Assembly (NCBI GenBank): GCA_020636405.1
Contig: JACJXW010000004.1
Location: 1,736,001-1,800,000, forward strand
Source: Lewinellaceae bacterium
GTDB lineage: Bacteria > Bacteroidota > Bacteroidia > Chitinophagales > Saprospiraceae
Reading direction: 5' to 3'
Length of the DNA stretch: 64,000 nt
Made by a program: the position numbers and the translations under genes. How positions within the stretch are numbered: the stretch's first letter is position 1; every line of letters starts with the position of its first letter. This document shows positions 8,762-17,757 of the stretch, in pieces. The notes beneath the pieces are model-generated. The model saw only the letters and a list, made by a program, of their open reading frames with translations, ran no database searches and was not told where the DNA came from.

Positions 8762-9298
8762 AGCCCCCCCCCGGCCCTCCCCGAAGGGGAGGGAGAAAGC
8801 CTCCCCCCAGCCCCCTCCGAGGGAGGGGGAGTAGCCTCCCCTAACCCCTCCAAAGGAGGGGGACTGGGCTTTCGGGGGGTATGGTTTTCGGTGAAGGTAG
8901 AGCGGTGGCCGGGATCTTCCTTTAAGGCTTTCGCGGGCAAACCATCAGTGTTCAGGTATTCTCTCTGTTGCGGCATGTAAGCCCGTTGCCCCCTTATGAA
9001 GCCATGGGGCAGCCAACTCCCTCCCCTTCGGGGAGGGCTGGGGAGGGGCTGGAGGGGCTTGGGTCCGGCCTGTAGGCTTTTTGCAATATCCATACTACAC
9101 TTTGAAAAATTTGTACTAAACCCGAGCCCGCAATTCCTCTACATTCGAGTCGACCATTGTGGACGGCCGGTTATTTCGATCCACACTTCAGAATAATCCT
9201 ATACGTATAAGATCAAGGCAATTCGCCCTCCGGCGGCCGGGCACAGCTGTGCCCCCGCCGCCCGGAGCGGCCATTTTATAACCTAAAATCTATTGGCC
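8762..9298. other. Intergenic region between two plus-strand surface protein genes
   Basis: 537 bp with no credible gene. The left half is the palindrome cluster. The right half (about 9065-9298) is ordinary sequence ending in a GC-rich stretch (CCGCCGCCCGGAGCGGCC) shortly before the start of the beta-helix gene. Open frames across the palindromes read as Pro/Gly/Arg-rich strings and are not believable. Confidence 0.7.
8775..9037. repeat. Cluster of GC-rich palindromic repeats
   Basis: Four short perfect hairpins: CCCTCCCC-GAA-GGGGAGGG at 8775-8793, CCCCCTCC/GGAGGGGG at 8811-8829, CCCCTCC-AAA-GGAGGGG at 8845-8861, and CCCTCCCC-TTC-GGGGAGGG at 9019-9037. The last is an inverted copy of the first. 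The third, with its flank (28 nt, 8834-8861), recurs perfectly in inverted orientation at 45923-45950. The cluster directly follows the stop of the giant gene, so the first hairpins may also act as terminators. Confidence 0.85.
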
Positions 9299-11656
9299 AT
9301 GAAATTTGGACATTTACTTCTCCTTCTTTTTTCAATCGTATGGAACAGCACAACAATCCAAGCCCAGGTCATCTACGTCAACGACGAAGCCACCGGCGCC
9401 AATGACGGCTCCAACTGGGAAAATGCCTATACCAACCTGCAGGACGCCCTGTCCGCCGCCGAAGAGGGCGGTGAGATCTGGGTGGCGGAAGGCACCTATT
9501 CGCCCGATGGGCCGGGTGGCAGCCGGGAGGCCAGTTTCGTCCTGGATAAGAACCTGAGGCTGTACGGCGGCTTTGCCGGGACGGAAAGCAGCCTGGAAGA
9601 GAGAGGCGATCCCGCGGATTTTTCCACCATCCTTTCCGGCGACCTGAATGGGGATGATGTGGAGGATAACCTCACCATGAACCGGAGTGATAATGTATGG
9701 ACGGTAGTGACGGTAAGTGGGAATATTACGGACGAGGCGGTGATCGACGGCTTTATCATCAGCGGGGGGCACGCGAATGGAGCTGGGGAAAATGAGAGCC
9801 CAGCGCAAAGCGGCGGCGGCCTATACACCCAGGGCCACCCAACGGTAAAAAACTGCCGCTTTGAGCAGAACTATGCAGCCTGGCAGGGCGGCGGCGCTTA
9901 CTTCATAAACACGAACGGGCTGGTTATCGAAAATAACCGCTTTGAACACAACCAATGCGGTAATCTGGGGGGCGGGTTGAATGTGGAATCTAATTCCTCA
10001 CAACTCCTGGCCATCCGGGGGTGTACTTTTTCGAACAATGCAGCGCTGCGGGGAGGCGGGCTGAACATGCAAAACTCCAGTTGCACCGTTGAAGATTGTA
10101 CTTTCCTTTTCAATTCTACGCCCCAGCACGGTGGCGGGATGAGATATGACGCTACGGCGGGTAATCAGTCCATAGCATTGAAAGGTTCCTACTTCGAAGG
10201 CAATGTCTCCAGCTTTGGGGGCGGTGTATTCATGGAGGCGAGGTCCAATAACAACTCTTTTACGATATCGGATTGCCAGTTCACGGAAAACCTGGCAACT
10301 CCACTCCAGGCCGGATGGGGCCAGAGTGGAGGTGGGGTAAGTATGTCCAACTGGCCAGGCCGGCTGAATAATTCGATCCTGTTTGAAAATTGCATGTTCC
10401 TCCAAAATACCTCTTCCGGCTATGCAGGAGGTATGAACATTGCTTCAGGGGGCAGTAATGCCAGCCTTGAATTTAGAAATGTAGTGTTTATGGAAAACAC
10501 AAGCGATATGTTGGCCGGGGCGATGTATGTTCGATGTGGTGCTCCGGGTAGTAGCGCCATAATGCTGTTTGACAGTTGCCATTTTGAACAAAACAGGTCA
10601 GACATTGCCGGCGCTTTAAATTTGGATGCCGGATCCGAAGGCAACGGTGCGGTAATTGAATCTACGATAACCAATAGCATTTTCCAATCTAACGAAGCAT
10701 CGGAAGGTGGAGCGTTGCGGCTTTGGAGTAGCGTAGAGTCTACTGCCGATTTCCTGTTAGAAAACTGCACCATCGACGGGAATAGCGCCAACCAAAGAGG
10801 AGGCGGTATTTTGATCAACCCCCACACCGGAAGCCACCATGTTACCATCAAACACACCACCCTTACCAACAACCAAAGCCCGGATGGAGGCGCCATTGAG
10901 GCCTACCTGGATCTTTCTGGCGCTCCGTTTCCGGAAGGCGCTTCCTGCCTGATCGAAAACAGCCTCATCGCCAACAACAGCAGCAGCAATGCCGCCATCT
11001 CTATGGAGTTGTTCCCCAACTTAGAGCTGCTCAACACTACCGTTGCCGGTAATGACGGCGGGGGTGTCGATCTGGCCGGTATGAGTGGCCTTACGCTTCA
11101 AAACACCATCCTGTATAACCCCAACGGCCCTGAATTTACCGATCTTTTTGATGACGCTTCCGTCACCTCCAATGGCGGCAACCTCATTGGCGACAGCAGC
11201 CTGGACGAATGGCTCAACAACACCGATCAGCCTTCCACTGACCCGATGCTGGATGCAGAATACAACCTGATGCAGGGCAGCCCTGCGATAGATGCCGGGG
11301 TAGCCTATGAGGATATGCCTGACCTGGACCTGGCCGGCAACGACCGCGTGAGAGGCAATGCAGTAGACATCGGCGCTTATGAAAGCCCCTTTATGGTTGC
11401 CGCCCGGGAAGCCCTGGCGGCAACCCCTATCGGCCTGGCGCCCAACCCCGCAGGCGCCTTCCTGAAGGTTGAATTGCCGATAGCCGCCCCACAGGCATTC
11501 CAAGCCCAGGTGATGGACGCTCAGGGTAAATTGGTGGACCGGCGATTGATCCGCAACGGCGAACTGCTGGATGTAGAGCGGCTGCCTCAGGGCATGTACC
11601 TGATGAAAGTGGCAGTGGATGGAGTGGTGTATACCGGGAGGTTTGTCAAGCAGTAG
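9299..11656 (+). CDS. Secreted parallel beta-helix protein with type A T9SS sorting domain
   Basis: 785 aa. I start at the ATG at 9299 rather than at a TTG six bases upstream, because it gives a clean signal peptide (MKFGHLLLLLFSIVWNSTTIQAQ, cut near residue 23). The mature start IYVNDEATGANDGSNWENAYTNLQDAL is typical of extracellular polysaccharide-lyase-like beta-helix proteins. It is followed by many GGGLY/GGGAYF/GGGMRYD turns with conserved asparagines (FxxNxAxxGGGxx), diagnostic of right-handed beta-helix coils. A segment ending in GSPAIDAG...DLAGNDRVRGNAVDIGAYE is the choice-of-anchor Q signature. The last ~75 residues (IGLAPNPAGAFLKVEL...LPQGMYLMKVAVDGVVYTGRFVKQ) are a type A sorting domain. 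No lyase active site can be assigned, so the role is surface binding or an unknown enzyme. Confidence 0.88.
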   Translation: MKFGHLLLLLFSIVWNSTTIQAQVIYVNDEATGANDGSNWENAYTNLQDALSAAEEGGEIWVAEGTYSPDGPGGSREASFVLDKNLRLYGGFAGTESSLEERGDPADFSTILSGDLNGDDVEDNLTMNRSDNVWTVVTVSGNITDEAVIDGFIISGGHANGAGENESPAQSGGGLYTQGHPTVKNCRFEQNYAAWQGGGAYFINTNGLVIENNRFEHNQCGNLGGGLNVESNSSQLLAIRGCTFSNNAALRGGGLNMQNSSCTVEDCTFLFNSTPQHGGGMRYDATAGNQSIALKGSYFEGNVSSFGGGVFMEARSNNNSFTISDCQFTENLATPLQAGWGQSGGGVSMSNWPGRLNNSILFENCMFLQNTSSGYAGGMNIASGGSNASLEFRNVVFMENTSDMLAGAMYVRCGAPGSSAIMLFDSCHFEQNRSDIAGALNLDAGSEGNGAVIESTITNSIFQSNEASEGGALRLWSSVESTADFLLENCTIDGNSANQRGGGILINPHTGSHHVTIKHTTLTNNQSPDGGAIEAYLDLSGAPFPEGASCLIENSLIANNSSSNAAISMELFPNLELLNTTVAGNDGGGVDLAGMSGLTLQNTILYNPNGPEFTDLFDDASVTSNGGNLIGDSSLDEWLNNTDQPSTDPMLDAEYNLMQGSPAIDAGVAYEDMPDLDLAGNDRVRGNAVDIGAYESPFMVAAREALAATPIGLAPNPAGAFLKVELPIAAPQAFQAQVMDAQGKLVDRRLIRNGELLDVERLPQGMYLMKVAVDGVVYTGRFVKQ

Positions 11657-11665
11657 AGAGATAGA

Positions 11666-11761
11666 GAACGCGGATGGCGCGGGTGACGCGGATATGCAGG
11701 AATAAGGGCCCCAAAGCCCCCAGATCCGCGTCATCTGCCCAATTCGTGTTCATCCGCGTTC
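11666..11761. repeat. Imperfect inverted repeat between convergent genes
   Basis: The left arm at 11666-11693 (GAACGCGGATGG...GACGCGGAT) and right arm at 11724-11761 (ATCCGCGTCA...CATCCGCGTTC) are reverse complements at both ends, with an extra segment in the middle of the right arm. It lies between the converging stops of the beta-helix gene and the hybrid regulator gene. It may serve as a bidirectional terminator, though it has no T-tract. The words ATCCGCGT and CATCCG repeat again to about 11785. Confidence 0.6.
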
Positions 11762-11788
11762 CATACCCCTTGCCGTGCCATCCGTGTC

Positions 11789-14700
11789 CTATCCCTTCCG
11801 GTACTCCGTCGGCGTACACCCCATCACTTTGCGGAACTCCCGGGTGAAGTGGGTATTCGAATTAAAACCCGTATCTCCCGCGATGGCGCCGATGTTGCGC
11901 CCCGGCTCCTCCAGCAGCAGCTGAGCCGCCCGGTGGATGCGGATCTGCCGGATGTACTCCTTGACCGCGCAATTGGTGAGCGCCTTCACCTTGCGCAGGC
12001 AGGTGGCGTAGCTGACGAAGAGCGCATCGGCCAGCTGCTCCGCGCTGAAGTCCGGGTCGCTGAGGTTGTCCTCAACGGCGGCCAGGAGTTTCTCGAAAAA
12101 TTCCTGGTCGGCAGGGGAGGGGCGTCCTTCTCCGGCGGGCGGCTGCGCAATACGGGCGATGAAACCGTTGGAGGTGTAGTAGTTTCGGAGCCGCTCCCGG
12201 TTTTCCAGCAACCTTTTCAGGTGGACCTTCAATTCTTTTTCTTCAAAAGGCTTGGCCAGGTAGGCATCCGCCCCCTGCTCGAGCCCTTCTATGCGGGAGT
12301 CGAAGTCGGCCCTGGCGGTAAGCAGGATGATGGGGATGTGGCTGGTTGGCAGGCCGCCTTTCAGCCTTCGGCATACTTCGTAACCGTCCATCTCCGGCAT
12401 CATCACATCACAAAGGATGATATCGGGTATTTCCTGCAACGCTACGTCCAGGCCTGCTTTCCCGTTGGGAGCGGTGAGGAGCCGATAATTGGGCCGAAGG
12501 AGGGTGGAGAGGTAGTGGGTGACGTCGACGTTGTCTTCGATGATGAGGAGGGTGGCAATGGGGGCTGTGGATGCTGTAGATGCTGTGGATGCTATTGTTT
12601 GCTCTGCGACAGGATCAATAGTATCGGCAAAGGCGCCAGTTGAGGGAGCATCCATAGCATCTGCTTCATTTGCAATCGGCAAGAAAACATTGAATGTAGC
12701 TCCTTTCCCCAATTCGCTTTCCACTTCAATTCTCCCACCCAAAAGTTTCACCAGTTCTTTGGCCAGGGTGAGGCCGATGCCCGTACCTTCTCCGGAGCGG
12801 GTTGCCGAATCATCTATCTGGTAGAAACGGTCAAAAATGTGAGGTAGTTTCTCCTCAGAAATGCCGGCGCCAGTATCGGAAACGGAAATGGAAAGATAGG
12901 GGCCTGCCTTTTTTTTAGTTGTTTGTTGATTTTTGGGCCAGGCAACAGGCAATTGACAGCGACCAACTGACAACGCCACCTGCCCGCCATGACCGGTAAA
13001 CTTAATGGCGTTGGACAGCAGGTTGCTCACGATCTGTTGCAGCTTTCCGGGGTCGAAGTCCATCAGGATATTATCTTCGGTTGAATGAAATTGAAGGGTG
13101 ATGTTTTTGACGTCGGCCAGGGAGTGGAAAGACTCGAGCTGGTATTTCAGAAACGGCATCAAATCGCCCTGAACCTTATTCACGGACAGGCCGCCGCTTT
13201 CCAGTTTGGCCAGGTCGAGCATCTGGTTGACCAGGTTGAGTAGATGCTGTCCGTTGTGCTGGATGCGTTTCAGCTCCTCCCTTACCTTGTATTCAACCTT
13301 TGGTTGTAACTGGCCGGCGATGCCTTTGATGATGGTGAGCGGGGTGCGGAATTCATGGGTGATGTTGGTGTACAGGCGGTTTTTGACGGCGTCTAACTCC
13401 CGGAGTTGGCGGGCTTCGGCCTGGGCCAGGCGGCGGGCCAGCTGGAAGCGATAGAAAGCGTACAGGCTGCCGGACAGCAGGGCCGCCCACAGGGCGTAGG
13501 CCCACCAGGTGCGATACCAGGGCGGACGGATGGTGAAAGGGTACTCAAAAGGTTTGCTCCAGGCCTGGGCTTGGCCGATGGCCCGGACTTTGAAAGTGAA
13601 CGTGCCAAAGGGCAGGTTGCGGAATTCGATCTTGCTTTCTTTGGTGGGGGGGCTCCATCCTTCGTCCAGGCCTTCTAGTTGATAGCTGTACTGTAGCTTG
13701 TGTGGCGCCGCCCAATCGATACCTGTAAAATGAAAGGCGAGGTCGTTGATGTAATGAGGCAGCCTCATATGGGCCGGGTAATTGAAGAAAGGAACGATGC
13801 TGTCGAACGCCTGTACGAGGGCCTCTCCAAAAGAGAACGTATGGTGGTAGGCCGTATCGCTCAACCGCCGAAAATCAATGAACGCCTGCTCCATCTCAAT
13901 ATGGTCCAGCAAGATGCGGGGAGGCTGGGAAGGTAGCTCAAATTGGTTGAGGTCCAGCATGGTAATCCCATTGCTGGTTCCCCACCAGATGCGGTTCCGG
14001 CTATCTAAAAAACCATCGGCGATCCTGTTTTCCCTGGTATTTAACCCATCTTCTTTACCAAAAGTGAAGCATTTATATGGGCCGGGTTCGCCGGATAAGG
14101 GCGCTTCCGGCTGCGGAACCATTACACTGATACCTCTTCTGGTTCCAAGCCATATCCTGTGCTGGCCATCTTCCAGGATAGATCTGAGAGAATTGTGGCT
14201 TAAGCCGTCTTTGGTAGTGTAATCGGTAAAACTACCCAGGCCGCCGCCGGGGCCATAAATTTGGACTCCGGCTCCTGCCCCGACCCAGAGCCTCTCCCGG
14301 CTATCTTCGAACAGAGATATAATGGCATTACCCTTCAGGCCTTCTTTTTCGGAATAATGGGTGAAATTGTTGCCATCATAGTAGCTGATCCCGCCGCCGT
14401 AGGTTCCGAACCACAGGCCTCCCTGCCGGCTTTCTATCATACAAAAAACCTTGTTGAAGCTCAAACCTTCTTTTTCGGTGAAATGGGTAAAGCTCTTTCC
14501 GTCAAAACGGCTTAGGTCGCCCCGCTCCGTCCCCAACCATATATCACCCTGTCTATCCTCCAGCATACACAGGACGTTATAGTCGCTTAAGCCTTCCTTT
14601 TCGGAATAGTGAGTGAAGTTCTTTCCGTCATACCGGGTCGCCCCGCCGCTGCCGCCAAACCAGATGCTGCCCTGGTTATCCTCCAGGATAGCCTCTACGC

Positions 14701-16120
14701 TCCTCAGCCCCAGGCCCTCTTTTGAGGTGAAATTAAAAAATTGAGAGCCGTCGTATAGAAGGGCGCCGTTGGACGTTCCAAACCACAGGTTGCCCTGGCG
14801 GTCTTCAATGATGGAAGAAACAGAAGAGTATGCTAAGCCTTCTTTTTCGGTAAAATTCACAAAACTTCTAGTATCCAGGCGGCATACCCCATTTGCACCC
14901 CCCATCCAAAGGCCGCCCCGGCTGTCTTCCAATACAAAATTGAAACTATTACTATTTAAGCCTTCATTTTTTGTGAAAGAGATGAAGGCCTTTCCATCAA
15001 AGCAACTCACTCCGCCGCCAAGGGTGCTAAACCACAAATTGCCTTGACGGTCTTCCTTTATGTATCGGATATAGGAGGCATTTAGGCCCTCCATTATCGT
15101 GTAATTCGTAAAGCTCTGCCCATCGTACTGGCTAACTCCCCTTGCAGTGCCTAACCAGATACGGCCCTGGCGGTCCCCCTCAATAGACAAAATGACATCA
15201 CCAACCAGACCCTCATTTGTTGTGTATCGGGTAAAGCTCACGCCATCGAACCGGTTCAATCCTGTGGCAGTACCGAACCATAAATTGCCCTGCCGGTCCT
15301 CTTCAATAGACTGGATGTTGTTGTTACTCAGGCCTTGTCTTTCCGTGTATTGGATAAAGTGGATTCCATCGTAGCGGGTGACGCCATCCGACAAACTTCC
15401 CAGCCAAATATTGCCCCGGCTATCTTCAAATAGTTGACTGATGCAATTAGACGGATCGCCTTCCAGGTTGAATTGCGTAAAGTTTTGGCCATCGTACCGG
15501 CTAACCCCTCCGCCACAATTCCCAAACCACAAATGGCCGCGGCTGTCTTCCAGTATGGAGAAGACGTGGTTATCGATTAAGCCTTCATTTGTGGTGTAAT
15601 GGAAAAAGTGCTGTCCATCATACCGGTTCACGCCATCCCCAACGGTCCCGAACCACAGCTGGCCCCGCTTGTCCTCGATCATGGAGGTAATATTATTGGA
15701 ACTCAGGCCCTGGTCCACATCCAGGAATTGAATATCGTAAACGGGCCCTTCATTCTTTTTTGGCTGCAGAGCGGGTATGGCAGGAGGCTGAAGGGCAGGC
15801 ACTACTTTGCCCTCTATTTTGATCGTATCGGGCGGGGGGACACCCCCTTTGCCCGGGGTGATAACGGTGAGGTTTTTGGGTATGGGGGCCACCTGGGGCG
15901 GACCGGCAATGTGTATATTGGGGTGGGCAGGTATTACATTGGGTATTCCCGCCGGGACGGTTTTGGGTTTCGCCACCGAATCCGGGTGGATCCATTTTCC
16001 CCGGGCCGGTATGGGAACGCCGGTAGGCCCTACGGCTTGCGCCATCGCCCCCTCCTGCCTGGCCAGTAAGCCAATCACGATACAGCATTGCAGAAAACAG
16101 TACAAGGCCCGGCCCTTCAT
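11789..16120 (-). CDS. Hybrid two-component system sensor/regulator (propeller, Y_Y_Y, HisKA, HATPase, REC, AraC)
   Basis: 1443 aa combining sensor and transcription factor in one chain. It has a signal peptide at 1-28, an unusual proline-rich spacer at about 30-125, and then fourteen propeller blades (about 130-760, consensus GLSxNxIxSIxEDRQGNLWFGTxxGxxRYDG) that should form two seven-bladed periplasmic sensor propellers. A Y_Y_Y-like domain follows (GTFTFKVRA), a single membrane helix (WWAYALWAALLSGSLYAFY), a HisKA domain with phospho-acceptor His922 in THEFRTPL, and an ATPase with the N-box NLLSNAIKFT and the motifs DTGAGIS and GTGIGL. A receiver domain with Asp1238 in LCDVMMPEMDG and a C-terminal AraC HTH complete it. 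Such HTCS proteins usually sense glycans and activate nearby utilisation genes, but none are seen here. It lies 82 bp downstream of the WNG-repeat gene on the same strand. Confidence 0.95.
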   Translation of the reverse strand: MKGRALYCFLQCCIVIGLLARQEGAMAQAVGPTGVPIPARGKWIHPDSVAKPKTVPAGIPNVIPAHPNIHIAGPPQVAPIPKNLTVITPGKGGVPPPDTIKIEGKVVPALQPPAIPALQPKKNEGPVYDIQFLDVDQGLSSNNITSMIEDKRGQLWFGTVGDGVNRYDGQHFFHYTTNEGLIDNHVFSILEDSRGHLWFGNCGGGVSRYDGQNFTQFNLEGDPSNCISQLFEDSRGNIWLGSLSDGVTRYDGIHFIQYTERQGLSNNNIQSIEEDRQGNLWFGTATGLNRFDGVSFTRYTTNEGLVGDVILSIEGDRQGRIWLGTARGVSQYDGQSFTNYTIMEGLNASYIRYIKEDRQGNLWFSTLGGGVSCFDGKAFISFTKNEGLNSNSFNFVLEDSRGGLWMGGANGVCRLDTRSFVNFTEKEGLAYSSVSSIIEDRQGNLWFGTSNGALLYDGSQFFNFTSKEGLGLRSVEAILEDNQGSIWFGGSGGATRYDGKNFTHYSEKEGLSDYNVLCMLEDRQGDIWLGTERGDLSRFDGKSFTHFTEKEGLSFNKVFCMIESRQGGLWFGTYGGGISYYDGNNFTHYSEKEGLKGNAIISLFEDSRERLWVGAGAGVQIYGPGGGLGSFTDYTTKDGLSHNSLRSILEDGQHRIWLGTRRGISVMVPQPEAPLSGEPGPYKCFTFGKEDGLNTRENRIADGFLDSRNRIWWGTSNGITMLDLNQFELPSQPPRILLDHIEMEQAFIDFRRLSDTAYHHTFSFGEALVQAFDSIVPFFNYPAHMRLPHYINDLAFHFTGIDWAAPHKLQYSYQLEGLDEGWSPPTKESKIEFRNLPFGTFTFKVRAIGQAQAWSKPFEYPFTIRPPWYRTWWAYALWAALLSGSLYAFYRFQLARRLAQAEARQLRELDAVKNRLYTNITHEFRTPLTIIKGIAGQLQPKVEYKVREELKRIQHNGQHLLNLVNQMLDLAKLESGGLSVNKVQGDLMPFLKYQLESFHSLADVKNITLQFHSTEDNILMDFDPGKLQQIVSNLLSNAIKFTGHGGQVALSVGRCQLPVAWPKNQQTTKKKAGPYLSISVSDTGAGISEEKLPHIFDRFYQIDDSATRSGEGTGIGLTLAKELVKLLGGRIEVESELGKGATFNVFLPIANEADAMDAPSTGAFADTIDPVAEQTIASTASTASTAPIATLLIIEDNVDVTHYLSTLLRPNYRLLTAPNGKAGLDVALQEIPDIILCDVMMPEMDGYEVCRRLKGGLPTSHIPIILLTARADFDSRIEGLEQGADAYLAKPFEEKELKVHLKRLLENRERLRNYYTSNGFIARIAQPPAGEGRPSPADQEFFEKLLAAVEDNLSDPDFSAEQLADALFVSYATCLRKVKALTNCAVKEYIRQIRIHRAAQLLLEEPGRNIGAIAGDTGFNSNTHFTREFRKVMGCTPTEYRKG

Positions 16121-16202
16121 CTTGTCTTAGGATTTACTCCGGACAAGGTAAGCAATTGCATCAATGTATTAATGTCAGAGACGGATTTTCCCTTGCGTCC
16201 CC

Positions 16203-17612
16203 TCATTCGGCCTTACCCACCATCACCTTTTTCATTGCGACACCTGTACCTGTCCTCACCTCAAGCCCATACAGCCCCGGCGCCAGTCCATCCGCCGATA
16301 TCGCCTCCCGCCCGGAATACCGCCCCCGCCGCACCGGCCGCCCCATGGCGTCGTATAAAATATATGCGCACTCGAATACGCCTTCCGGCAATTGCAGGAA
16401 AAAGGCCTCCCGCACCGGGTTGGGAAATACCTCTACGCTCGGGCTGCCGGCAATGTCTTCCTCTGCAGAAGAAACCACGCCCCACAGCGCCATATTATTG
16501 ACGGTTACTCCGCCGGCGCGGTTGAAGAAGCCGCCCACCAGGATGCCGCCTTCGTAGGGAATGATGGCCTCTGCTTCGCCGGACAGCCCGCCGTCGAGCC
16601 CGTCCCAGGTTTCTCCGTCGAAGGCGAGGATGCCGCCGCAGGGAATATCCATGCCATTGGCGCCGGTACACTGGTCAAAGCCGCCGAGCACGTACAGCTG
16701 CCCGTTGATGCTGCGCAGGGTATGTACAAAAGGGTAGGGAGGGATGGTGGCGTAGTCGACGCTGACGCCCGGGTTTACCCATTCGGCGCCGTCCCATTTG
16801 GCGACGTAGCCCAGTTCGTTCTCACCGGACCGCGTGAATGCCCCGCCGGCATACAGTTCGCCGTTGTGGAAAGTGATCCCGTACACGGCGCCGTTGAAAC
16901 CTGTACCAACGGCCTCCCAAACGCTGCCGTTCCAGCGGGCGATGCCGTTGGCCTCCACTTCTCCCGCCGTTTTGAAATTGCCGGCCACGTACAGCCAGCC
17001 GTCCTGTACGGCCATGGAGTGCGGGTACATAATCGGTGGACCTCCTTCGATGTAGCCGCTGAATCCCTTACCCAGTGGCTCCCACTTTACGCCGTTCCAG
17101 GCGGCAATGCCGCTGATGGTGTCCGCGCCAATGCGGTCGAACTCACCGGCGACAAGGAGCTGGCCATCGTATTCCGCCAGGGCGTAGAGGGAGGGGGTCT
17201 GGCTGGTGAAGCCGGGCACGCCGGTGGTCAGATAGAAACCATTGCCCAGGCGGCTCCAGGTGGAAATACTGCTATTCCAGCGGAAGAGGTAATTGGAGTC
17301 GGCAGCCCACTCGTATTTGGCCACGTGCAGGGCGCCGCCGAAGGACAGCATGCTGTGTCCTTCATCGGGCAATCCACCGCCAACCGGTTCCCAGGCGGCG
17401 CCGTTCCAGCGGGCAATATAGTTGGCCTGCACCCCGCCGATGCGCGAGAATAAGCCGGTGGCATAAAGGGAACCTTCATGTTCCGCAAATTCAACGATAA
17501 ACCCATTGGTGTTGCCGGCCGAAAAGGAGGCCCATTGAGCCGTAACAGGAATAGTGTTGGAACAAAACGCGAGCAGAAGTGCCAACAGTGGCGTCAGAGA
17601 GGGTTTTTTCAT
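16203..17612 (-). CDS. Secreted WNG-repeat beta-propeller protein with type A T9SS sorting domain
   Basis: 469 aa. Start chosen at the ATG at 17612 (MKKPSLTPLLALLLAFCSNTIPVTAQ) instead of an upstream TTG, because it begins directly with the signal peptide. The body holds about seven blade-like repeats of the form LYxxGxFxxxGxxxxNxIAxWNGxxWEPLGxGF, for example IARWNGAAWEPVG and IARWNGSVWEAVG. This pattern is seen in bacterial extracellular propellers and in Rax2-like proteins. The C-terminus (SVEVFPNPVREAFFLQLPEG...LAPGLYGLEVRTGTGVAMKKVMVGKAE) is a type A sorting domain, so it is probably exported by the T9SS and surface-attached. There are no catalytic residues to point to. It sits between an alpha/beta hydrolase gene and the hybrid regulator on the same strand (123 and 82 bp gaps), so co-transcription is possible. 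Confidence 0.85.
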   Translation of the reverse strand: MKKPSLTPLLALLLAFCSNTIPVTAQWASFSAGNTNGFIVEFAEHEGSLYATGLFSRIGGVQANYIARWNGAAWEPVGGGLPDEGHSMLSFGGALHVAKYEWAADSNYLFRWNSSISTWSRLGNGFYLTTGVPGFTSQTPSLYALAEYDGQLLVAGEFDRIGADTISGIAAWNGVKWEPLGKGFSGYIEGGPPIMYPHSMAVQDGWLYVAGNFKTAGEVEANGIARWNGSVWEAVGTGFNGAVYGITFHNGELYAGGAFTRSGENELGYVAKWDGAEWVNPGVSVDYATIPPYPFVHTLRSINGQLYVLGGFDQCTGANGMDIPCGGILAFDGETWDGLDGGLSGEAEAIIPYEGGILVGGFFNRAGGVTVNNMALWGVVSSAEEDIAGSPSVEVFPNPVREAFFLQLPEGVFECAYILYDAMGRPVRRGRYSGREAISADGLAPGLYGLEVRTGTGVAMKKVMVGKAE

Positions 17613-17701
17613 TTTTTTGCCCAAAAAATAAGCCGGGAAATGGAAAATTGAAGAAACTTTTTTTGTAAAAAGTCAGGTTTCCGGAGAATCGCGTTGGCGG
17701 C

Positions 17702-17757
17702 GAATCCCCGAATCCCCGAATCCCCGAATCCCGAATCAACGAATCAACGAATCCCCC
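17702..17757. repeat. Tandem GAATCCCC/GAATCAAC octamer tract
   Basis: About seven 8-nt units: three GAATCCCC, one shortened GAATCCC, two GAATCAAC, and a final GAATCCCC. The stop codon and last six residues of the upstream alpha/beta hydrolase (ending in DSLIR) fall inside the tract. The tract has therefore either replaced the original 3' end of that gene or inserted at it. Confidence 0.8.
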
